From assembly GCF_020026455.1 (NCBI RefSeq), contig NZ_JAHHQJ010000006.1:1-64000 (forward strand): a DNA stretch of 64,000 nt, written 5' to 3'. The stretch comes from Alistipes sp. Its GTDB lineage: Bacteria; Bacteroidota; Bacteroidia; Bacteroidales; Rikenellaceae. The position numbers and the translations under genes were made by a program. Below, piece by piece: positions 1-7,435 of this stretch (positions within the stretch are counted from its first letter, which is position 1; every line of letters begins with the position of its first letter). The notes under the pieces are model-generated. The model did no database searches. It was not told the origin of the DNA and saw only the letters and a list, made by a program, of their open reading frames with translations.

Positions 1-420
1 GCATAGTGGCAGAAGCCGCTTAGCCAATATGTTGAATTTTTAACGGACTATTATTCTATTCTCCATTACAAATAAGCCAGATGAATTTGTCTATAACAAT
101 CAAGTCAAATAAAAGCCTTTAAGTAGACTTGTATTAAAAGCGACATTACTTCATACTCATGTTAATATTTACGTTAAATAAACTCACATCAATATCAGTA
201 ATGATAACGTCTGTAAGTTTGTTGCCAACAAGAAATCCCATATATAGCGGAATGGTAAGTATATCTCTATCACGTCCTACATTATATTGTCCCAACTTTA
301 TTGCTTTATTGACATGGTACAATCTTATTCTTCAACGATAAAATTACACTTTTTTGAGCAAATAAACCAATGTTTAATATATGTTATCAAGTATCTATGC
401 TTGATAACATATAATTTAAC
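1..420. other. AT-rich stretch without a convincing gene
   Basis: No ATG-started gene can be supported here. On the minus strand a frame from about 331 down to a stop at 146-148 stays open and reads like protein (it ends ...ITDIDVSLFNVNINMSMK). It has no in-frame ATG near its beginning and follows directly after a stop codon, so at best it is a gene remnant. The right part carries a hairpin next to the insertion sequence. Confidence 0.4.
378..413. repeat. 14-bp perfect inverted repeat beside IS end
   Basis: The arms at 378-391 and 400-413 are perfectly complementary around an 8-base loop. The hairpin is AT-rich and sits 7 bp from the left IS end. It has no clear T-tract, so it may be a terminator of a lost gene or simply a structured insertion target. 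Confidence 0.5.
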
Positions 421-1750
421 ACTGCTGTCCACTAAAAAATGTGGACGATAATATAAAGTTTAACAATTAAAATAAAGTTGATTCACTAGAACCATCAAGT
501 TCATTGACAATATTGTAGTTAGGTTTAGCGAAAAGGTCTATTAAGTCAGTTGTATCTGTAAGTGAGATACTTACAATCTGTAGCATCTCGTAGATTGAGC
601 GTTCGACTCCCATCTTTTTCTGCACGATAGCCATCATACAATAGGCTGTTATTGCAGAGTAAATCTGGATTCTGACGGCATTCTCGGTCTTACCCCAGAA
701 TTTTTTAATCCGCAGATGTTGCTTCAACCACTTAAAAAACAGTTCTATCTGCCATCTGTTGTGATATAGCTCGGCTACCATTACAGGATTGATATCAAGT
801 GCATTAGTGAAGAAGATGAATCGACGTTTGTTCTCATCGTCCCAGTAAATGACTCTTCTGATCTTGTCTGGATATTTTTCCATGGTAAACTGTCCTGCCA
901 TATATCCTACCGCATCAGAAAGGATACCTGAGTCTTGAGGGAATCGTCTTTTCCATTTCATCGGCTTGAAGTCATTGTTCCGCTTGCCTCTTACGACAAA
1001 GTATGCTCCGACACATTCGATGTTATGCAATCGTTTGAAGTCGTTGTAGCCTCTATCAAAGATGTAGAACGAACTTTCTTCGTATGGAATAGCATCCATT
1101 GCGTTGCTGTCATGCACTCTCGCAGGAGTGATGTGAAAGAATGTAGGTATTTGTGTTTCAATATCATACAATGTATGAACCTTGACACCTCCTTTCTTCT
1201 TTCTGAACAAAGCCCATTCAAATGCACTCAGACACAGGTCTATCGTGGTTGAATCAAAGGCATATACATTTCCTCCAAGCTTGAATATCTCCATTGCTCT
1301 GCATTTCCGTGCTTCAGCGACCACTTGATACGCAAACTCTTCGAAGATGTGATAGTCCCTGTTCGTGTTGGCTTTTGAGAGGTTGCTTTTAGTTGCAGAC
1401 TTACCGAATCCGAGATGATAAGCTTTAGATGCATGTGCCTGGGTCGCAAGTACAAGGTCTCTCAGGCTTTCACGGTTGGAAAGTTGTCCGAACATCAGAA
1501 CACAAAGTTGATTCCAGCAGGTGAACTGCTTTACGTATTTGTCACCATCATATTTCCTTGCGAGATAGTTGAAATCATTGCGGTCAAGGAAGTCTAAAAG
1601 CTGTGAGAACACGTATTTTCCTTTATGCATATGCCATTCTATGTTAGTCTGGCAAAGATAAATTCAAATCGGTTGACTCAAAAAATCTTTGTAACCATCT
1701 AACTTTCAATATTTTCAAAGAACTTTTATGATTTTTTAGCGGACACTAAT
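421..1750 (-). mobile_element. IS4-family insertion sequence, apparently intact
   Basis: The element is about 1.33 kb and contains one transposase gene. The terminal inverted repeats are imperfect: the left end reads ACTGCTGTCCACTAAAAAAT (421-440), and the complement of the right end reads ATTAGTGTCCGCTAAAAAAT (1731-1750). No convincing target-site duplication was seen (left flank ...ATTTAAC, right flank GAAAGCG...). A related but clearly different copy lies at 31151-32471, so the two do not look like the ends of a recent composite transposon. Confidence 0.85.
467..1630 (-). CDS. IS4-family transposase
   Basis: This 387-residue DDE transposase catalyses cut-and-paste movement of the surrounding element. 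The N-terminal ~75 residues match the DUF4372-type domain common in Bacteroidetes IS4 members. Catalytic motifs are visible: FDSTT (first Asp), FDRGY (second Asp), and the IS4 Y-2-R-3-E-6-K signature in YHNRWQIELFFKWLK. The reading frame is uninterrupted and matches in length the broken copy at 31185-32348. It is AT-richer than the metabolic genes of the window. It begins about 120 bp inside the end at 1750 and stops 46 bp before the end at 421, filling the IS. Confidence 0.93.
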   Translation of the reverse strand: MHKGKYVFSQLLDFLDRNDFNYLARKYDGDKYVKQFTCWNQLCVLMFGQLSNRESLRDLVLATQAHASKAYHLGFGKSATKSNLSKANTNRDYHIFEEFAYQVVAEARKCRAMEIFKLGGNVYAFDSTTIDLCLSAFEWALFRKKKGGVKVHTLYDIETQIPTFFHITPARVHDSNAMDAIPYEESSFYIFDRGYNDFKRLHNIECVGAYFVVRGKRNNDFKPMKWKRRFPQDSGILSDAVGYMAGQFTMEKYPDKIRRVIYWDDENKRRFIFFTNALDINPVMVAELYHNRWQIELFFKWLKQHLRIKKFWGKTENAVRIQIYSAITAYCMMAIVQKKMGVERSIYEMLQIVSISLTDTTDLIDLFAKPNYNIVNELDGSSESTLF

Positions 1751-1864
1751 GAAAGCGAAACTCATTATGATTGTACAACTTTTACCCTGATATTTATATA
1801 AAAACAACACTAATCAGCAGAATACCATACAAAGAACGTATATACACTTTTCGTTGCAACGATT

Positions 1865-1894
1865 TTTGCAATCACATTTTATGTATTATATTTG
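1865..1894 (+). promoter_or_regulatory. Bacteroidetes-type promoter for the AAA ATPase
   Basis: A TTTG at 1865-1868 (-33 type) and TATATTTG at 1887-1894 (-7 box TAnnTTTG) are separated by 18 bp. The start codon of the ATPase follows 26 bp after the -7 box. Confidence 0.6.
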
Positions 1895-1920
1895 TGTTGG
1901 AAATCAAAAAATAGAACGCT

Positions 1921-3054
1921 ATGGAAACTCCATTTATATTTGGAAAGATTGCTACCGAGAAGAATTTTACCGACCGAGAAAAGGAGACAACCGATCTGGT
2001 TCAGAACTTTACGTCGTTAATCAATACAATTATTATATCTCCTCGTCGCTGGGGGAAGAGTTCGCTTGTAAATAAGGCCGCAAAGTTAGCAATGGCACAG
2101 GAGAGCAACCTCCGGATTTGCCATATCGACCTTTTTAATGTGCGCAGCGAGGAACATTTCTATTCGTTGCTTGCCCAGAAGGTTATTGCCGCCACTTCCA
2201 CAAAGTGGGAGGAGGCAATCGATAGCGCGAGGAGTTTCTTTTCGCATCTTATTCCCAAGATTTCAATCGGTGCGGATCCAACTAACGAGGTTTCAATCGA
2301 CTTTGATTGGGAAGAGGTAAAGCGTAACCCCGATGAAGTGCTCGATCTTGCCGAAAAGATTGCCAGGAAAAAAGGACTGAAATTCGTAATTTGCGTAGAT
2401 GAGTTCCAAAATATCGCGGAATTTACCGATCCAGACTACTTCCAGAAAAAGTTGCGTTCACATTGGCAACTGCACCAAAGTGTAGCCTATTGTCTCTATG
2501 GCAGCAAGCGCCACATGATGATGGAAGTGTTTACCGACTCATCCAAACCCTTCTACAAGTTTGGCAATCTGATGTTTCTCAATAAAATTGAGACACCTTG
2601 CCTTGTGGAATTTTTCAAGAGTCGTTTCTATGATACCGGCAAGAACATCGACGATGAAGCAAGCCATTTGATTGCAAAGCTCGTAGATAACCATCCATAC
2701 TACGCACAGCAGCTGGCACAGCTTTCATGGCTCAGAACAAAGGATGTATGCACCGTTGAGATCGTACGTGAGGCGCACACAGCGTTGGTGGAGCAGTTAA
2801 GTCTGTTGTTCGTAACAATCACCGAAACATTGACCACACAGCAACTGAACTATCTCAAAGCACTTATTGCCGGCGAAAAAGCCATTAGTTCAACAGAAGT
2901 CATGCATCGCTATCAAATCTCTTCAACAACCTCAATATCCCGTTCAAAAGCAGCTCTTATCAAGAATGATATATTGGATAATAAAGCTGGTGAAATCTCG
3001 TTCCAAGACCCGATTTATGCCTACTGGTTGAAGACTGAGTACTTTGCAAAATAA
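1921..3054 (+). CDS. AAA family ATPase (archaeal-type ATPase fold)
   Basis: This 377-residue P-loop ATPase has a Walker A PRRWGKSS at residues 41-48 and a Walker B FVICVDEF at about 155-162 (D160, E161). A C-terminal winged-helix-like region covers about 300-370. The layout matches the archaeal-ATPase/AAA_14-like family, a STAND-like group abundant in Bacteroidetes accessory regions and of unknown cellular role. The start is set by the promoter 26 bp upstream. It is followed at once by the EVE-like gene, so the two are probably cotranscribed. The island context (IS, toxin-antitoxin pair, small HTH genes) would fit a mobile or defence role, but nothing in the sequence proves one. Confidence 0.8.
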   Translation: METPFIFGKIATEKNFTDREKETTDLVQNFTSLINTIIISPRRWGKSSLVNKAAKLAMAQESNLRICHIDLFNVRSEEHFYSLLAQKVIAATSTKWEEAIDSARSFFSHLIPKISIGADPTNEVSIDFDWEEVKRNPDEVLDLAEKIARKKGLKFVICVDEFQNIAEFTDPDYFQKKLRSHWQLHQSVAYCLYGSKRHMMMEVFTDSSKPFYKFGNLMFLNKIETPCLVEFFKSRFYDTGKNIDDEASHLIAKLVDNHPYYAQQLAQLSWLRTKDVCTVEIVREAHTALVEQLSLLFVTITETLTTQQLNYLKALIAGEKAISSTEVMHRYQISSTTSISRSKAALIKNDILDNKAGEISFQDPIYAYWLKTEYFAK

Positions 3055-3061
3055 TAAGACT

Positions 3062-3454
3062 ATGAATAAGAGTAACCGTACATGGATTGCCTTCGCCAAT
3101 AAGAAAAGATGCAGGCATGCTGATGCTATAAATACCTTAGGGTTTATTTCTTGGAGAATGGGGAGAGCTCGTTTCTCCATAGGCGATATAGTATATCTAT
3201 TTATGTCCGATGAACGCTATGTTCGTTTCAAAATGATTGTCACAGCAGAGAACTGCAAACGTGAGGATAAAGAGTTTTGGATAGAAAAGGCTCCTGATGA
3301 TAAAACTTATAAATTAGAATTGCTTGCAGAATCAAATCGTGTTCAATTGACAGAACCCGATTTATTGCAACATGGATTTAAAGGAGGCAAGAGTTTAGAA
3401 ATTCCCAATTGCAACAATATGGAATTGATAAACTATATTAAATCTGTATTTTGA
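3062..3454 (+). CDS. EVE/PUA-like domain protein
   Basis: This is a 130-residue protein. The N-terminal NRTWIAFANKKRCRHADA, the central GDIVYLFMSDERYVRFKM and the acidic-aromatic EDKEFWIEK resemble the EVE fold of the PUA superfamily, known for recognising modified bases. The family match is by pattern only. An alternative ATG at 3044 overlaps the ATPase stop; I chose 3062, which leaves a 7-bp gap, because the family begins close to the W-x-x-x-x-N motif. It probably forms an operon with the ATPase. EVE-like domains paired with NTPases or nucleases often occur in systems that sense modified DNA; here that is inference. Confidence 0.55.
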   Translation: MNKSNRTWIAFANKKRCRHADAINTLGFISWRMGRARFSIGDIVYLFMSDERYVRFKMIVTAENCKREDKEFWIEKAPDDKTYKLELLAESNRVQLTEPDLLQHGFKGGKSLEIPNCNNMELINYIKSVF

Positions 3455-3570
3455 TATTACAACGAATATTATAAAAAATATATCTGCAACAAAATTTTGC
3501 ATGAATGTCTTTCATGGCTGCATCAAGACATTTTTTATAATATGTTTTGATCCAAGAGGAGGGGCGAAAT

Positions 3571-3861
3571 CTACAGATGAAGCCACTTCCCATAGACATA
3601 GATATTCCGCTCAAGATAGAGCGTGTGCAGGTCATATGAGATGACCCACAGACATAACGATCGGTCTCCTCGAAGGCTGAATGTCAAATCACGGAAAGCA
3701 GCTATCGGAAAGCGGACGTCCTGCGTGTAGAAGCGGCCCTTGTAACCCGCAGGCATCGCTTCACACAAGTAGACATTAAAAGTGCGAAACAACCAGCGGA
3801 GAATCCTCCGCCGGTTCTTGGGGTACAGGCTCTCGACATAAAAGCGATGGTAGTAAATCAT
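3571..3861 (-). CDS. Hypothetical protein of mobile-element type
   Basis: This 96-residue basic protein begins MIYYHRFYVESLYPKNRRRI and is rich in Arg and Tyr. I do not recognise a domain. It is the last gene of a minus-strand run of four short genes, lying 12 bp downstream of the 73-residue gene, a layout typical of Bacteroidetes integrative-element cargo. The codon pattern looks protein-like in this frame only. Confidence 0.5.
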   Translation of the reverse strand: MIYYHRFYVESLYPKNRRRILRWLFRTFNVYLCEAMPAGYKGRFYTQDVRFPIAAFRDLTFSLRGDRSLCLWVISYDLHTLYLERNIYVYGKWLHL

Positions 3862-3873
3862 CTTCTGCTGCTA

Positions 3874-4095
3874 TCAACGTAAACGACACCTTCGGGCAAA
3901 ACAGGCGACAACTCCCGGAATGTGCTTTTTGTAATAGGGCTGATTCTCCCGGCACCACGTGGCTAGTTCCTGCTTCGTGGTAAAGGAACGACGCCAGCTG
4001 CGTCCCGACATAATACGATCTAACTCGGGAGCCAAGCGCTCGACAAAGTCTCCGACGGTCCAGCCTTCCCGGATGTGTTTCTGAAGGTCAATCAT
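3874..4095 (-). CDS. Small hypothetical protein
   Basis: The protein has 73 residues starting MIDLQKHIREGWTVGDFVER. It is probably helical, with a WRRSFTTKQELATWCREN segment and a Cys/Arg-rich tail. The frame is open further upstream to 4254, but that extension is proline-rich and looks non-coding, so I start at 4095. No family is recognised. It sits between the HTH gene at 4319 and the 96-residue gene in the same minus-strand run. Confidence 0.5.
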   Translation of the reverse strand: MIDLQKHIREGWTVGDFVERLAPELDRIMSGRSWRRSFTTKQELATWCRENQPYYKKHIPGVVACFARRCRLR

Positions 4096-4318
4096 ACCAA
4101 ATCCATTTTGAAGTTTGACATACGTTTTTGGGACCGGCCCATCCAGAAGAGGAAGTGCCGGCCACGGGCCGATACACAGCGGCGGGACCAACCGGAGGCC
4201 CTTTTCGGACGATAGAACCCCGACGGGAGGAGATCGTGCGAAAAGGAGGTTCAAGGTGCAGGCACGCCGCTATCTTGGCCCGAGGCCGGCACTTGTGGAG
4301 TATCCTCCTACCCCACTG

Positions 4319-4681
4319 TCAACCATTTTGCTCATCCACTCCGATCACAATCCTGGGAGTACGCCGCAGCGCATTTTGCAGATTGCGCTGGTTGATCCGG
4401 TAAACGAGCATCAGCAGATCATAGGCGCTGTACAGGAATTGTCGCCGATAGATCTTGGGGCGGATCAGCCGTTTTTGACGGTAACGGGTCAGCGTTTCGG
4501 GGCGAATGCCGAGGACTTCACAGGCCGCATCAGCTGTCAGGAAGAACGGCTCGTCGCTTCGACTGCACAGGTATTCAAAAAGCAGCAGACCTTTACTCAA
4601 CAGAAAATTCGTCTTGATGAGGCGTTCGAGTTGTTCGGAGGGTACAAGCCGATAGATCCGGGGATTTTGTTTGGTTTCCAT
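4319..4681 (-). CDS. Helix-turn-helix (excisionase/MerR-like) protein
   Basis: This 120-residue protein has a winged-HTH-like core at about residues 45-85: FLTADAACEVLGIRPETLTR followed by YRQKRLIRPK. That is the MerR/excisionase style in which the recognition helix precedes a basic wing. Such proteins act in Bacteroidetes integrative elements as directionality factors or local regulators. The gene lies 11 bp after a second HTH gene on the same strand. No integrase remains in the window, so the element is incomplete or extends elsewhere. Confidence 0.65.
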   Translation of the reverse strand: METKQNPRIYRLVPSEQLERLIKTNFLLSKGLLLFEYLCSRSDEPFFLTADAACEVLGIRPETLTRYRQKRLIRPKIYRRQFLYSAYDLLMLVYRINQRNLQNALRRTPRIVIGVDEQNG

Positions 4682-4692
4682 GGGTAACAGAT

Positions 4693-4989
4693 TTATTGAT
4701 TCAACAATTCGAATTTTCCGCGGCGGCGCATCTTGCGGATGAACTCCTGCACTTCGGAAAGCAGGTACATGCGCCGGGTGCCGATGTTGAAGCCGACGAG
4801 CAGCCCCTGTTCGCGAAAGCGGCGCACCTGGCGTTCGCTCTGGCGGAGCAACTGGCAGACCTCCGCAAAATCGAGGATCGGATCACCTTCGAGCTGGCTC
4901 CGGTGATCCTTCATGAAGTGTACGATCTCGAGGATCTCTTCGACCGTCCGCAAGATGCGGGACAGGTCATCCGTGTGTTGATTTTCCAT
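4693..4989 (-). CDS. Helix-turn-helix (excisionase-like) protein
   Basis: This is a 98-residue protein. The HTH core ILDFAEVCQLLRQSERQVRR followed by FREQGLLVGFNIGTRRMYL is the family pattern in which the wing ends with a phrase on the displayed DNA-binding hairpin. I set the start at MENQHTDDL (4989) rather than the upstream in-frame ATG at 5016. It is the first gene of the four-gene minus-strand run. It is divergent from the toxin-antitoxin pair, and the shared intergenic region carries palindromes that could be its operators. Confidence 0.65.
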   Translation of the reverse strand: MENQHTDDLSRILRTVEEILEIVHFMKDHRSQLEGDPILDFAEVCQLLRQSERQVRRFREQGLLVGFNIGTRRMYLLSEVQEFIRKMRRRGKFELLNQ

Positions 4990-5142
4990 CTTTGTCGGGT
5001 TTGGTTTCCTCGGCAAAAATGGGACAACCCCGGAACTCGTTTATCAGTGTTTGAATCAATTATATGTTTTTCCAGATCCGAAAGCCGGACAACACTTGTC
5101 TCCGGCAGTCCATCAGATAGCAGGACCAAAACCTCCACAACT

Positions 5143-5245
5143 TGCCGATATCGGCAAAAATCATCATTCCGGGTTGAGAATCACCCCTTAACTTGCCGAT
5201 AAGAAATAGCTTTTTAGGTTCGGTTCTTACTGCAAATTCGGCAAG
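5143..5245. promoter_or_regulatory. Palindromic operator-like sites between divergent genes
   Basis: TGCCGATATCGGCA at 5143-5156 is a perfect 14-bp palindrome. The half-site CTTGCCGA recurs at 5141-5148 and 5192-5199, and its complement TCGGCAAG occurs at 5238-5245. The cluster lies between the HTH genes (minus) and the antitoxin gene (plus), as expected for autoregulation by one of these DNA-binding proteins. Confidence 0.5.
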
Positions 5246-5381
5246 GACACCATCTGAAGGCTCATGCTATTTAAAGAAAGCATGGCGAGCGGCATTGCTT
5301 CCAACATCATCGACAACAAAACGATGTTCTGTGACCAACTGTTCAGACAAAAAATAGTCTTCCAAAATCAGAAAAATACAA

Positions 5382-5420
5382 TAAATTTGCAAACAAATCC
5401 GTTTGCGTTTCGTATATTTG
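5382..5420 (+). promoter_or_regulatory. Promoter and operator of the toxin-antitoxin pair
   Basis: TATATTTG at 5413-5420 is a -7 box, with the ATG 11 bp downstream. Just upstream lies a perfect inverted repeat, GCAAAC (5389-5394) and GTTTGC (5401-5406), with a 6-bp spacer. That is a plausible binding site for the HTH antitoxin. A second -7-like TAAATTTG is at 5382-5389. Confidence 0.5.
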
Positions 5421-5431
5421 CAGATGAAGCC

Positions 5432-5935
5432 ATGAAAAGCAGAATTGACATATTGAAAGGCATCCATCCGGGCAAGATAATCGGCAGGGATTTGAAGAAA
5501 CGCAATCTCAGCCAACGGTCGTTTGCTGCCTCCATCGGAGAACACAGTCAAACACTCAATGCTGTCATTACGGGGCGACGCAATCTGACGGTCGAGATGG
5601 CGTTGAAGATCGAGCAGGCATTCGGATACGAAGAGGGATTCCTGCTGTTGCTTCAGACATACTACGAGATCGCAGAATATAAAAATGGTCAAAAGAGCCG
5701 TGCCATATCCGGGACACCGGCAATTCGTCGGTCCCTGTTCTGGGATACCGACTTCGACACACTGGACTGGGGGCGATACCACGAGTCGGTCATTGCCCGC
5801 GTCCTGGAGCGAGGTAATGACGCAGAAAAAGCGGAGATTGCCCGATTCTACGGCACCACACTCACGGCCCTCGAAACCGATTCTCCGAAAAACTCATACC
5901 GTATAAACACAACATCGCAAAATGGCCGACAATAG
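5432..5935 (+). CDS. HigA-like HTH antitoxin
   Basis: The protein has 167 residues. An XRE/HigA-type HTH spans about residues 11-65 (HPGKIIGRDLKKRNLSQRSF ... NAVITGRRNLTVEMALKIEQ), followed by a C-terminal region of unknown fold. The start at 5432 follows the -7 box; the frame is open upstream but the longer version would begin before the promoter. The gene overlaps the nucleotidyltransferase gene by 14 bp, so translation is coupled. It most likely neutralises that toxin and represses the operon through the inverted repeat at 5389-5406. It takes the place of the AbiEi antitoxin of classical AbiE systems. Confidence 0.75.
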   Translation: MKSRIDILKGIHPGKIIGRDLKKRNLSQRSFAASIGEHSQTLNAVITGRRNLTVEMALKIEQAFGYEEGFLLLLQTYYEIAEYKNGQKSRAISGTPAIRRSLFWDTDFDTLDWGRYHESVIARVLERGNDAEKAEIARFYGTTLTALETDSPKNSYRINTTSQNGRQ

Positions 5936-6593
5936 CTACCTGCACTATGAAACGGTAACGCCGCTGTTGAAAGAGACACTCGGAATACTGATGAGCGAGG
6001 AATCGTTTGCACCCTTCCGTCTGGTCGGAGGTACAAACCTGAGCCTTCGCTACGGGCACAGAAAATCGGTCGACATTGACTTGTTTACCGATGCCGAGTA
6101 TCGCAGTCTCGATTTTCTGGTATTCGAACGCTTGCTGCAATCTCATTTTCCATATTATGATTGCAGCGACACAACCTCTATTATTGGATTCGGCCGCGGA
6201 TACTACATCGGACCGTCGGAACAAGAGGCCATCAAACTTGATTTGATGTATACCGATCCGTTTCTCAAAGTTGCAGACTGTATTGATGGTGTTCGGATGG
6301 CGAGCATCGAGGACATGATTGCCATAAAGATGAATGTTGTATCGCGAGGTGGACGCAAAAAGGATTTCTGGGATCTGCACATGTTGCTGACCGAATATCC
6401 GCTGGCGGAGATGTTTGCACTACACGCCCGCAGACACGAATGGGAGCACAACGCAGACGAACTTCTGGAGCGTCTGACCGACTTTCGCATGGCTGATGAG
6501 GATCCTGATCCGGTTTGCCTGCGGGGACTGGACTGGAGCGACATCAAACTCGATCTGGTCGATGCCGTGGAGGTTTTTGCCGAAAACCGATAA
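5922..6593 (+). CDS. AbiEii/AbiGii-type nucleotidyltransferase toxin
   Basis: This 223-residue protein is of the DNA-polymerase-beta nucleotidyltransferase fold. Motifs are LVGGTNL (about 34-40), SVDIDLF with D51 and D53, KLDLM (D107), and KMNVVSRGGRKKDFWDL (K136, R142, K147, D148). These are the four conserved blocks of the AbiEii group, known as toxins of type IV toxin-antitoxin systems that can give phage resistance. The paired upstream gene is HigA-like, a combination seen in Bacteroidetes. All catalytic positions appear present, so activity is likely. Confidence 0.85.
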   Translation: MADNSYLHYETVTPLLKETLGILMSEESFAPFRLVGGTNLSLRYGHRKSVDIDLFTDAEYRSLDFLVFERLLQSHFPYYDCSDTTSIIGFGRGYYIGPSEQEAIKLDLMYTDPFLKVADCIDGVRMASIEDMIAIKMNVVSRGGRKKDFWDLHMLLTEYPLAEMFALHARRHEWEHNADELLERLTDFRMADEDPDPVCLRGLDWSDIKLDLVDAVEVFAENR

Positions 6594-6916
6594 TCAGTCT
6601 CTCAATCTCAATACAACTGCCTACAGAACGAAAACCCAGCAAACAGCTGAAATTAGTACACTCGTCTGAAGGAATGAACCACTTATGCAGCATCACCTAT
6701 TGTGCTCCACAAAATGACACAAAAGGTCCTCGGTAACCGAAAAGATGGCAAGCATGATGTTCGCTTGTTTGAAAAGCGCAGGATCACTTGATTTGGAAAT
6801 ATCAGATTGGGATCCAGGACCGAATAAGAATATAATCTATTGACTTATTTATATTTACGTAATGTATACCACTCACAAAAATCGGCAAAAAATCCGCAGG
6901 TTCGTTTCCAATTTGG

Positions 6917-6947
6917 TTGCAAAATCAGGGAATTTTTCGTAACTTTG
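6917..6947 (+). promoter_or_regulatory. Orphan Bacteroidetes-type promoter
   Basis: TTG at 6917-6919 and TAACTTTG at 6940-6947 are spaced by 20 bp, close to the Bacteroidetes consensus. No gene follows within the next 300 bp; only short frames such as one starting GTG at 6958 (17 codons) are present. Confidence 0.5.
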
Positions 6948-6988
6948 TAACAACCAAGTGAATACAAGGGAAAACAGCGAAAAAAGGT

Positions 6989-7204
6989 TGTGGCCTATTC
7001 GGTGTATCTAAAATTTTTCACAATCATAACACGTTGATATATTGGCGATTACGATATGGGTTCAGTTATCGTCCTACTCCGCCAAGAAACAGCGCAAAAG
7101 ATTGCAAACCCATGTAAATCACGAATTTACAGGGATTTTTTTATTTTGGCCCAAATGCAGAAAAAGGCATCAAAAAGCAGGTTATCTGTGGCCTATTCGG
7201 TGTA
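6989..7204 (+). repeat. 18-bp direct repeat pair
   Basis: TGTGGCCTATTCGGTGTA occurs at 6989-7006 and again at 7187-7204, 198 bp apart. The second copy runs into the left arm of the hairpin at 7195-7235. The pair may be recombination or attachment-site material. Confidence 0.7.
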
Positions 7205-7235
7205 CTTTTTTCCGGGCCGAAAAAGTACACCGAAT
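7195..7235. repeat. Perfect 16-bp inverted repeat, 9-base loop
   Basis: The arms ATTCGGTGTACTTTTT (7195-7210) and its exact complement (7220-7235) flank the GC-rich loop TCCGGGCCG. No T-tract follows on either side, so it is not a standard terminator. It lies 30 bp from the point where tssF-like coding sequence breaks off. Confidence 0.8.
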
Positions 7236-7264
7236 TGCTCGTAACAGATTGGTTTACATGCGGT

Positions 7265-7435
7265 TTATCCATCTTCCATTTCGTGCGACAAGCCAAACAG
7301 TTCACTGGAGAGTGCTTCGAGTAACAGTTTCACGAATGGGTCCAGATTCTCTACTTTCTTGATTCCTCAGTAGTTCATCGCATGGCGATACATACGGGTT
7401 TTTATGGCTTCTTTGCTGTAATTCTGGGTATTCAT
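7265..7435 (-). pseudogene. Truncated, nonsense-broken tssF-like fragment
   Basis: Read on the minus strand from ATG at 7435, the frame gives MNTQNYSKEAIKTRMYRHAM, then NY, a TGA at 7367-7369 where a Trp codon (TGG) is expected, then GIKKVENLDPFVKLLLEALS SELFGLSHEMED and a stop at 7265. The segments SKEAIKxRM, LDPxVxLLLEALSSEL and LSxExE resemble the N-terminus of the Bacteroidetes type VI secretion baseplate protein TssF. The recognition is from memory of the family and needs a search. The homology stops at about 7270, where repeat-rich DNA begins. The ATG overlaps the stop of the upstream lipoprotein gene (TAATG), so the two were once translationally coupled. Confidence 0.6.

Larger units (their letters stand above)
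6594..7264. other. Gene-poor stretch with orphan promoter and repeats
   Basis: No convincing protein gene is seen over about 670 bases. The stretch holds a well-formed promoter at 6917-6947, an 18-bp direct repeat and a perfect hairpin. It then runs directly into a broken tssF-like fragment. It could encode a small RNA, or be the end of an inserted element. Confidence 0.5.

Noticed and set aside
146..331. Minus-strand open frame of 61 codons that reads protein-like
   Set aside because: It has no in-frame ATG near its beginning and follows directly on a stop codon; kept only as a possible remnant.
7042..7362. 106-codon frame in the repeat-rich stretch
   Set aside because: It runs through the hairpin and antisense to the tssF-like fragment and has no protein-like pattern.
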